A stretch of DNA of 7,726 nucleotides from Lysobacteraceae bacterium (GTDB taxonomy: Bacteria; Pseudomonadota; Gammaproteobacteria; Xanthomonadales; Wenzhouxiangellaceae), in contig JAIVHD010000035.1 of the NCBI GenBank assembly GCA_020201235.1, positions 1 to 7,726 of the forward strand. The letters run 5' to 3'. Each line of letters opens with the position of its first letter. Within the stretch, counting starts at the first letter, position 1. Shown one piece after another: positions 1-5,402 of this stretch. The position numbers were made by a program, and so were the translations under genes. Below the pieces are notes generated by a model. The model had not been told where the DNA came from. It made no database searches and saw only the letters and a list, made by a program, of their open reading frames with translations.

Positions 1-659
1 CACCCGAGCCGCTGCACGCAATTTTTCGACCGCTGTTCGTAACCGCGTTCTGCCTGGCCGATTTTCTGGCCGCAAACCATTTCTTCGGCGCAAGCCAGCT
101 GCTGTTCTCCAGCGCATCGAGCAAGACGGCCTATGCTACGGCGTTTTGTCTGCGGCGCCAGTCCGACATCAACTCGATTGCGCTGACCTCGCATGAAAAT
201 CGCGAATTTGTCAAAAGCTCGGGCTTGTATGAAGACGCGTTGAGCTATGACGAGCTCGAGCGACTCGATCCGGCCGTCTCGACGGTTTATGTCGATATCG
301 CTGGCAACAGCGGGCTCCAGCATAAGGTCCACCAACGTTTCGGACCGAACCTTGCCTATGATTGCAGCGTCGGAGCGGCCCAGTCGCTGGTCCCGCCGAG
401 GCCCGATCGCCAGATGTCCGGCCCGCGGCCTGAGTTCTTTTTTGCCCCCGATTGGATCGAAAAGCGCCACAAGGACTGGGGTGTGGGTGCCTTCAACGAG
501 CGCGTCACCGAGGCTACGATCGCTTTTTATCGGCATCTGTCCGACAAGCACTTGCTCGAAATCAGCGAGGGCCGCGGGCTGGATGCGGCAAAAGACATCC
601 TTGGTGACATGCTCAAAGGCCGCACGGAGCCGGTCCGAGGACACGTCATCAGACCCTGA
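1..659 (+). CDS. DUF2855-family protein, 3' part (5' end outside window)
   Basis: The reading frame is open from base 3 to the TGA at 657-659, giving 218 residues. The first Met in frame (225) is not the true start because recognisable family sequence lies upstream of it. The visible N-terminal part contains a hydrophobic stretch (ATAFCLADFLAAN region) followed by the motif LLFSSASSKTAYATAF at about visible residues 38-53. I recognise that serine/alanine-rich SSASSKTA block as the signature of DUF2855 (Pfam PF11017). Members are about 350 residues long, so roughly the first 40% is missing here. The family is of unknown function; its layout resembles medium-chain dehydrogenase/reductase proteins, with the SSASSKTA segment sitting where a nucleotide-binding fold would be, so an oxidoreductase role is only an inference. 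The gene ends 111 bp before darP, with a hairpin between them, so co-transcription with darP is uncertain. Confidence 0.8.
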   Translation, partial: PEPLHAIFRPLFVTAFCLADFLAANHFFGASQLLFSSASSKTAYATAFCLRRQSDINSIALTSHENREFVKSSGLYEDALSYDELERLDPAVSTVYVDIAGNSGLQHKVHQRFGPNLAYDCSVGAAQSLVPPRPDRQMSGPRPEFFFAPDWIEKRHKDWGVGAFNERVTEATIAFYRHLSDKHLLEISEGRGLDAAKDILGDMLKGRTEPVRGHVIRP

Positions 660-667
660 GCTCGACC

Positions 668-720
668 TGCCGGCTTGTCAGACCAGCGATTCGCGATCGG
701 TCAAGTCTGACAGGCTGCCA
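668..720. repeat. Long imperfect inverted repeat downstream of the DUF2855 gene
   Basis: The arms TGTCAGAC (676-683) and GTCTGACA (705-712) are perfect reverse complements. Pairing continues outward to 668 and 720 as a 16-bp stem with one C-C mismatch (670/718) and two G-U wobbles in RNA (672/716 and 675/713). The loop is 21 nt. It begins nine bases after the DUF2855 stop codon, where a 3'-end stem-loop is expected. No T-tract follows it, so a classical intrinsic terminator is not supported. It could be an mRNA-stabilising stem or an operator for darP, whose putative -10 box lies 15 bases downstream. Confidence 0.55.
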
Positions 721-734
721 GAAGCGCGCACGGA

Positions 735-740
735 TATACT
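735..740 (+). promoter_or_regulatory. Putative -10 box (TATACT) for darP
   Basis: TATACT differs from the sigma-70 consensus TATAAT at one position and lies 30 bases before the darP ATG at 771, which would give a leader of roughly 24 nt. A -35 match is poor: CTGACA at 707-712 is close to TTGACA, but the 22-bp spacer is too long and it lies in the right arm of the hairpin. The call therefore rests on the -10 element alone. Confidence 0.35.
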
Positions 741-770
741 GCGATCTGATCCGAAAGCCGTTTCGACACC

Positions 771-1331
771 ATGGCACGACGCTCCAGAATGAAACGCCCC
801 GCCGGTCAGCCGGTACCGTCGCTCGATGAGGAGGAAATCGATTTCGGTCCAAGCAAGACCGCACTCAAGGCCGAGGACCACGCGCGCCAGCAATTAGGCG
901 TGGCGCTGGCTGAACTTCCGACCAATCGCCTGGCCGCGCTCGACATGCCCGAAGACCTGCGCGAGGCGATCCGCGATTACCCGTCGATCTCCGCGCACGG
1001 TGCGAAGAAGCGCCACCGAAAATACCTCGGCCGCCTGCTTCGCACCATGGACGTACAGGTGTTTGAAAAAGCGGTCGAGAACTTCGCCCTGGGCAGCAAG
1101 GCCGAAGCCCGCGCACAGCATGTGTACGAGCGCTGGCGCGAAGAACTGATTGCAGACGACGACGCATTGACCCGCTGGATGAGCGAGCATCCCGACAGCG
1201 ACGCTCAGCACCTCAGGAGCCTGGTCCGCGCGGCGCGCAAGTATGACGCCATGGCCGCACCTTCTGACCGGCATAGCAAGTCGTATCGCGAACTGTTCAA
1301 GTTCATCCGCGAGCACATCGCGAAGTCATAG
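771..1331 (+). CDS. darP: Dual-action ribosomal maturation protein DarP (YjgA, DUF615)
   Basis: The 186-residue product matches E. coli YjgA/DarP (about 183 aa) in length and order: an acidic N-terminal segment (DEEEIDFGPSKTALKAE, about residues 19-35), then a charged helical body with a KRHRKYLGRLLRTMDV segment (about 79-94, equivalent to the RRRQLQLIGKMLR region of YjgA), and a C-terminal part with HLRSLVRAARK and KSYRELFKFIRE. In E. coli the protein associates with precursor 50S subunits and promotes late assembly of the peptidyl-transferase centre. It is cytoplasmic with no membrane segment. ATG 771 was chosen because it is the first start after the preceding gene and follows a -10-like box; ATG 789 is possible, and neither has a strong Shine-Dalgarno. 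The adjacent kinase gene follows on the same strand after 134 bp, with no known functional link. Confidence 0.93.
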   Translation: MARRSRMKRPAGQPVPSLDEEEIDFGPSKTALKAEDHARQQLGVALAELPTNRLAALDMPEDLREAIRDYPSISAHGAKKRHRKYLGRLLRTMDVQVFEKAVENFALGSKAEARAQHVYERWREELIADDDALTRWMSEHPDSDAQHLRSLVRAARKYDAMAAPSDRHSKSYRELFKFIREHIAKS

Positions 1332-1465
1332 TCGGCCGGACTTTCGAAGTTCGCGTCGCGCGATTCTTCCTGACCCCGACCGTTGCATGGAGTGTCGGCG
1401 CGTAACCGCTGCGCCGGCCTGTCGCTGAGACGATCGGCTTTCATGTCAGCAATTCGCCACTGGCG

Positions 1466-2929
1466 GTGGTCGAGTGGGACCAGGAGTTTCGGGTCAGTTT
1501 CTGGTCCGGTCGAGCCTTCGATCTGTTTGGATGGTCGGAGCAGGATGTGCTCGGAAAGCGTCCGGAGGCGTGGCAGTTCGTCCATGAAGACGACCAGCAT
1601 GCGGTAACCGAGGTCATGGACGATCTCCTCAGTGGCCGGGTACCGAGAAACATCAGTTGCAACCGCAACTACACGGCCGATGGCCGGGTGCTGTATTGCG
1701 AGTGGTACAACTCGATCCTGAAAGATGCCGGAGGCGGGCTGATCTCGGTCTTCTCCCTGATCCACGACGTCACCGATCGGATCGGGGCCGAAGCGCAGGT
1801 ACGCCATTTGCAGAAGCTGGAATCCGTCGGCCAGTTGACCGGTGGAATTGCGCACGATTTCAATAATCTGCTGACCGTAATCCTCGGCAATGCCGAGCAG
1901 CTCTCGGAGGCCGTCAATGGTCAACCGGAATTGCGCGGCCTGGTCGACATGATCACAGGCGCCGCGAGCCGTGGCGCCAAGTTGACCCACCAGTTGCTGT
2001 CATTCTCGCGCCAGCAGCCGCTTCAGCCCCGGCCGATCGACGTCAACGAACTGCTGGGCGGGGTCAGGGATCTGCTGGGCCGAACGCTGGGGGAGGATGT
2101 CGAACTCCAGTTTTTCACACGGGCGTCCTGGACAGCGCTGATCGACCCGACCCAGCTTGAATCGTCGCTGCTGAACCTGTGCCTGAACGCGCGCGATGCA
2201 ATGCCGGGGGGAGGGCGATTGACCATCGAAAGCAGCGACCATGCGCTCGACGAGGTGTATGCGGATCAGCACGACGAGGTCGAGGCGGGCGATTACGTGA
2301 TGATTGCGGTTTCAGATACCGGTACCGGTATCGAGGCCGACCAGCTTGGCCGGGTCTTCGAGCCTTTCTTTACCACCAAAGAAACGGGTAAGGGCACGGG
2401 CCTGGGCCTTTCGATGGTGTATGGCTTCGTCAAGCAATCGAGAGGCCACATCAAGATCTATTCCGAGCCGGGACAAGGCACGACCATGCGCCTTTACCTG
2501 CCGCGTTTCCGTGGGCCCGCCGAGGCGGTCGACGACGCGCGTTCCGATTCGGCCGACGTGACCGGCCACGAGACCATTCTGGTGGTGGAGGACGATGAAC
2601 CGTTGCGACAATTTGTCGTATCCGAACTCGAGCGCCTGGGTTACCGCGTACTGCAGGCGCCGAACGGTATGGAGGCGCTGGGAGTTATCAAGAGTGGCGA
2701 ATCAATCGATCTGCTGTTTACCGATGTTGTAATGCCCGGGGGGATCAATGGTTCCAGGCTCGCCGAAATGGCAAAAGCGGTCAAGCCGCGACTGAGGGTG
2801 CTGTTTACCTCGGGCTACACTGAAAATGCCATCGTGCATCATGGCCGACTCGATCCCGGCGTCCAGTTGCTCAGCAAGCCATACTTGCGCCGGGAGCTGG
2901 CGCGCCGGGTTCGCGAAGCCCTCCGGTAG
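1466..2929 (+). CDS. Soluble hybrid sensor histidine kinase (PAS-HisKA-HATPase-receiver)
   Basis: With the GTG at 1466 the product is 487 aa with no transmembrane segment. Domain order: PAS (residues 1-105, FGWSEQDVLG then a PAC-like end at LIHDVTDR); HisKA dimerisation domain with H-box GGIAHDFNNLL and phospho-acceptor His130; HATPase_c with N-box NLCLNARDAMP (Asn237/Asn241), G1 box SDTGTGI (Asp284), F-box FEPFFTTK and G2 box GKGTGLGLS (308-316); receiver domain from 369 with acidic pocket Glu375/Asp376, phospho-acceptor Asp420 (FTDVVMPG), Thr448/Ser449 and Lys471. All catalytic residues are present, so it should autophosphorylate and pass phosphate to its own receiver, as in CckA-like kinases. 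The missing output domain implies a phosphotransferase or regulator elsewhere. The start is doubtful: PAS-like sequence (FHVSNSPLAV) continues in frame upstream of 1466, but the frame stops at 1403 with no ATG or GTG between. Confidence 0.92.
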   Translation: MVEWDQEFRVSFWSGRAFDLFGWSEQDVLGKRPEAWQFVHEDDQHAVTEVMDDLLSGRVPRNISCNRNYTADGRVLYCEWYNSILKDAGGGLISVFSLIHDVTDRIGAEAQVRHLQKLESVGQLTGGIAHDFNNLLTVILGNAEQLSEAVNGQPELRGLVDMITGAASRGAKLTHQLLSFSRQQPLQPRPIDVNELLGGVRDLLGRTLGEDVELQFFTRASWTALIDPTQLESSLLNLCLNARDAMPGGGRLTIESSDHALDEVYADQHDEVEAGDYVMIAVSDTGTGIEADQLGRVFEPFFTTKETGKGTGLGLSMVYGFVKQSRGHIKIYSEPGQGTTMRLYLPRFRGPAEAVDDARSDSADVTGHETILVVEDDEPLRQFVVSELERLGYRVLQAPNGMEALGVIKSGESIDLLFTDVVMPGGINGSRLAEMAKAVKPRLRVLFTSGYTENAIVHHGRLDPGVQLLSKPYLRRELARRVREALR

Positions 2930-2958
2930 CGCGCCTGAAGCCGGACGGTAACGCGACG

Positions 2959-4296
2959 CTATCGCGCCCGCAACAGCCACGATGAAACCAGCACCTGCAC
3001 CACGCCGATCAGCGCGCCGGGCAGGGCGCCCAGCAGCAGGCTGACCGCCAGCCCGGCGAGCAGCGCAAAGCCTCCGGCCAGGATGGGCAGCGTGGCGGTG
3101 GCCGAAGACACGTTCCGACTGCGACGGATCTCGAACGCCACCACCGCGGCGACCACCGGGACGACCATCAGCGCGCACAGCGCAATCCACCACAGCCGGC
3201 CCTGCCAGAACCCGGTGGTGCCCGGCACCCCGGCGTCGATGGGCACGCCCAGGCGTTCGCCCACCCAGGCCGCCGGCAATTCGGCCAGCTTGTGCCACAG
3301 GTACAGCGGCATGCCCAGCGCGCACAGTAGCTTCACCGCGCCGGCGATGCGCTCGCGATCCAGCAACCAGCGCGCAGGTCTTGCCATCACCAGCACCGCA
3401 CCGACCTGCACCCACATCACGCCGATCAGCGCCAGTGTGGGCGGCAGCATGTTGCTGCGGCCTTCCAGGTCGAACCCGACCATGGCCGTGGGATAACCGC
3501 TGGCCACCGTCGCGGCCAGCCAGACGATGCCGAGCACGATCAACCCTGCGCCCATCCACGCGCCGCGAAAGCGGCCGCGCTTCCAGGCGATGCCCAGCTG
3601 CTGCGGCAGCAGCCACACCGCGAACGCGTTGATCCAGCCGACCGCGCCCAGGGGTGTTCCGGCGCTGTCGACCACACGTTGGCCAAGTTGCAACACGCCG
3701 CCGGGCCCGGCCAGGCCGGCGCGCACAAGGTCGACGATCAATGCGATGCCGACCAGCGCGAACACCGCGCCCAGTCCGAACTTGCGGTCGGCCTCCACGC
3801 TTGCCGGCAACAGCGCCTGGACGATCAGCAGCATCACCAGGAACCACAGGTGAATCGTCAGCGACTGGTTCAGCGGCCCGAGCAGGCGTCCGCCCGTGTA
3901 GATCGAAAGCAAGGCAAAAACGGCAATCGCGCCCAGGTAGGTTGCGGTAGGGCGCGCCAGCGCCAGCGCGCGCCCGGCCCACCAGTGCAACTGCCGGTGG
4001 CCGTGATGCAAACGCTTTGCTGTGCCCTCGGTGCTGGCTGCGGCCGAGACGAACACGAACAGCGGCACCACCTGAACCAGCCAGGTCAGCAGCCCGGCCG
4101 GCTCCCAGACCTTGAGCAGGTGCTCGGTATCTACCATGCGGCCATCCTCCAGCCGCGGCAGCGTGGCCAGCCAGTGGCCGAACACCACCACCATCAGCGC
4201 GCCGGCACGCAGCGCGTCGAGATACTGGTCGCGGGCGCTGTTATCGGGCTTGGCGCCGGTCTTGTGGCCGATCTTGTCCTGCCTTGGATCGCGCAT
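2959..4296 (-). CDS. Integral-membrane acyltransferase, acyltransferase-3 family
   Basis: The 445-aa product starts with a short basic cytoplasmic tail, then YLDALRAGALMVVVFGHW (residues 25-42), the hallmark first helix of acyltransferase-3 proteins, with the conserved Arg30 and catalytic-type His41. About ten to twelve hydrophobic helices follow (for example 66-88, 117-133, 143-165, 174-192, 245-268, 286-306, 368-388, 401-444), with a second conserved-looking LYLWHKL motif at 331-337. Family members use acyl-CoA or other acyl donors to O-acylate sugars, lipids, glycans or peptidoglycan at the inner membrane; the substrate cannot be deduced here because no glycosyltransferase or polysaccharide gene is adjacent. 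ATG 4296 is used because the motif follows after 24 residues and a -10-like box lies just upstream. The gene is convergent with the kinase (29-bp gap) and divergent from fnr. GC content is high throughout, which produces several long false frames on both strands. Confidence 0.88.
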   Translation of the reverse strand: MRDPRQDKIGHKTGAKPDNSARDQYLDALRAGALMVVVFGHWLATLPRLEDGRMVDTEHLLKVWEPAGLLTWLVQVVPLFVFVSAAASTEGTAKRLHHGHRQLHWWAGRALALARPTATYLGAIAVFALLSIYTGGRLLGPLNQSLTIHLWFLVMLLIVQALLPASVEADRKFGLGAVFALVGIALIVDLVRAGLAGPGGVLQLGQRVVDSAGTPLGAVGWINAFAVWLLPQQLGIAWKRGRFRGAWMGAGLIVLGIVWLAATVASGYPTAMVGFDLEGRSNMLPPTLALIGVMWVQVGAVLVMARPARWLLDRERIAGAVKLLCALGMPLYLWHKLAELPAAWVGERLGVPIDAGVPGTTGFWQGRLWWIALCALMVVPVVAAVVAFEIRRSRNVSSATATLPILAGGFALLAGLAVSLLLGALPGALIGVVQVLVSSWLLRAR

Positions 4297-4303
4297 GGAC
4301 GCG

Positions 4304-4309
4304 AGTCTA
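4304..4309 (-). promoter_or_regulatory. Putative -10 box (TAGACT) for the acyltransferase, possibly leaderless
   Basis: Read on the minus strand, TAGACT lies seven bases before the acyltransferase ATG, so transcription would begin at or next to the start codon. No Shine-Dalgarno is visible before that ATG, which fits a leaderless transcript. No good -35 hexamer is evident at the expected distance, so this is tentative. Confidence 0.28.
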
Positions 4310-4348
4310 CCGGGGTTTGAGCATGCCCGGGGTCGCCGCCGTACCGAT

Positions 4349-4367
4349 CAAATCGTGCGCAAATCGT
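4349..4367. repeat. Two direct CAAATCGT boxes, 11 bp apart
   Basis: CAAATCGT occurs at 4349-4356 and again at 4360-4367, a period of 11 bp or about one helical turn, so both copies face the same side of the DNA. They lie in the divergent region, about 50-70 bases upstream of the acyltransferase start. A pair of activator half-sites is possible, but eight bases is short enough for chance. Confidence 0.4.
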
Positions 4368-4381
4368 AGCCGACGAGAGCC

Positions 4382-4398
4382 CTCGCAAAAATTGCGAG
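4382..4398. repeat. Perfect 7-bp hairpin (CTCGCAA-AAA-TTGCGAG), REP-like
   Basis: CTCGCAA at 4382-4388 and TTGCGAG at 4392-4398 are exact reverse complements around a three-base loop. Immediately downstream, CGCCGC (4405-4410) and GCGGCG (4423-4428) can form a second stem with a 12-base loop. Two adjacent short stems in an intergenic space resemble a bacterial interspersed (REP-type) element or the remains of a small structured RNA. Copy number cannot be judged from this window. Confidence 0.45.
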
Positions 4399-4502
4399 AC
4401 GATCCGCCGCTTCGCTTCGGATGCGGCGCGAACAAAACGCCCTGGACGCCGGGGCTGACGATGCCACAGCAAAGGGATGGTGAATAAGCCGGGTTTGGTG
4501 TT

Positions 4503-4530
4503 TTACTAATACGTCTGATTGTATTCGTAA
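4503..4530. promoter_or_regulatory. Operator-like dyad TTACTAATAC-N8-GTATTCGTAA
   Basis: The arms 4503-4512 and 4521-4530 are reverse complements at nine of ten positions, separated by 8 bp, giving a 28-bp symmetric site in the most AT-rich part of the intergenic region, 60-88 bases upstream of the fnr start. It has no GC-rich stem or T-tract and is not a terminator. It is not an FNR box (TTGAT-N4-ATCAA). The size and symmetry suit a dimeric helix-turn-helix regulator, so control of fnr by another factor, or by an FNR paralogue, is possible. Confidence 0.5.
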
Positions 4531-4590
4531 GCTCAAAAACGACGCTCCACGCCATGCTACTCTGAGACTGTTTTCAAATGGGTCGATCAA

Positions 4591-5361
4591 TTGAATCAGA
4601 ATATCGGTTCGGCCGCCAATATTGCCGGGGCTTTATCGCATTGCTCAGTTTGCAATATGCGCCAGATGTGTCTGCCGGCATCGCTGGATCGGGTCGATCA
4701 GCACAAGCTGTTTTCAATCTTTTCCTCTTCGCCTGTTCCTAAAGACGGGTTCGCCTATCTGGAGAACGCGCCGTTTCAGCATCTTTATTTGATCCGGAAG
4801 GGCGCTGTGAAGACGTGGTCGTCCAATCCGAACGGTGACATGCAGATTCTGGGCTTTCATCTGCCCGGTGAGCTGCTGGGGCTGGATGGCGTGGCGGACA
4901 GTCGTCATCGTTGCAATGCCCAGGCATTGGTGGAAAGCCAGTTGTGCAGGATTCCATATGCCCGGCTCGATACCCTGGCATCGGAGTTTCCGAGCTTGCG
5001 TATGCGGTTGATGAATATAATCGGTCGCGAATTTCTGCTTGAACAGGAACACATCGTAATGATGAGTGCTCGGCCGGCAATTGAACGGCTTGCGCTGTTT
5101 CTGCAGACGTTGCTTCGGCGCGTCGAGATCACTGTCGGGCCTCAACGCATTTTAACGCTGGACATGGCACGTTGGGAAATCGCGAATTTTCTTGCAGTTG
5201 CCAGCGAAACCGTCAGCCGTCTTCTGGCCGAGCTTCAAAAAACCAAAGTGATCCGCATTAATCGCCGTGACATCGAAATTCTGGATCTGGCGCGTTTAAT
5301 CGAGATTTCAGGCCAGGATGTCGGCGAATTGCCTTGCTTCAAGGAAGCCCGGCGGGGCTGA
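4591..5361 (+). CDS. fnr: FNR-family oxygen-sensing transcriptional regulator (four-cysteine type)
   Basis: The 256-aa product has the FNR layout: N-terminal cysteine cluster C18-X2-C21-X5-C27 followed by LP, exactly the E. coli FNR spacing (C20, C23, C29); a cyclic-nucleotide-like beta-barrel with LIRKGAVKTWSSNPNGD and ILGFHLPGELLGLDG (about 67-100); the fourth cluster ligand C119 in SQLCRIPY; a dimerisation helix (130-165); and a winged helix-turn-helix with recognition motif SETVSR (205-210), matching the FNR Glu/Ser/Arg contacts to TTGAT half-sites. It should bind a [4Fe-4S] cluster, dimerise when oxygen is absent and switch respiratory genes. The only in-frame start ahead of the cysteines is TTG 4591 (a stop lies at 4528), preceded by a weak GGGT. 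ATG 4578 is out of frame. It is divergent from the acyltransferase and convergent with the cytochrome gene. Confidence 0.92.
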   Translation: MNQNIGSAANIAGALSHCSVCNMRQMCLPASLDRVDQHKLFSIFSSSPVPKDGFAYLENAPFQHLYLIRKGAVKTWSSNPNGDMQILGFHLPGELLGLDGVADSRHRCNAQALVESQLCRIPYARLDTLASEFPSLRMRLMNIIGREFLLEQEHIVMMSARPAIERLALFLQTLLRRVEITVGPQRILTLDMARWEIANFLAVASETVSRLLAELQKTKVIRINRRDIEILDLARLIEISGQDVGELPCFKEARRG

Positions 5362-5402
5362 GCTCGGGCGGTTCTTCTTGCCCTGTTGCCGCAAGCGACT
5401 TT

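Larger units (their letters stand above)
4297..4590. other. Divergent intergenic region between acyltransferase and fnr
   Basis: This 294-bp stretch must hold the promoters of both flanking genes. From left to right it carries the TAGACT box, the paired CAAATCGT boxes, the two stem-loops around 4382-4428, a nondescript GC-rich segment (about 4430-4490), and an AT-rich segment (4495-4540) with the dyad. Short frames cross it on both strands, but they have low-complexity, Arg/Pro/Ser-rich products and no ribosome binding sites, so I call no gene here. Confidence 0.6.

Noticed and set aside
1205..1990. 261-residue minus-strand frame opposite darP and the kinase
   Set aside because: Antisense to conserved coding sequence (PAS and HisKA) and without recognisable features.
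2315..2332. Perfect 18-bp palindrome GATACCGGTACCGGTATC
   Set aside because: It encodes the conserved kinase motif DTGTGI; repeated Thr-Gly codons create the symmetry, so no regulatory role is needed to explain it.
2930..2958. Possible terminator between the kinase and the acyltransferase
   Set aside because: Only a 5-bp TAGCG/CGCTA pairing across a large loop, extending into both genes, with no T-tract.
2702..3982. 426-residue minus-strand frame overlapping the kinase and acyltransferase
   Set aside because: Arg/Ala/Gly-rich, no domain, and out of frame with the clearly recognisable acyltransferase in the same strand.
3679..4320. His/Gln-rich 213-residue plus-strand frame that could suggest a metal-binding protein
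   Set aside because: The His/Gln runs arise from reading the antisense of Leu/Val/Trp-rich membrane helices of the acyltransferase.
4577..4604. FNR-box candidate around ATCAATTGAAT at the fnr start
   Set aside because: The half-sites are in the wrong order and spacing for TTGAT-N4-ATCAA; the matching left half-site for ATCAA (4586-4590) would be AATGG.
5362..5402. Possible bidirectional terminator between fnr and the cytochrome gene
   Set aside because: Only weak stems (GGGC/GCCC with a 10-base loop, CTTGC/GCAAG with a 9-base loop) and no proper T-tract on either strand.
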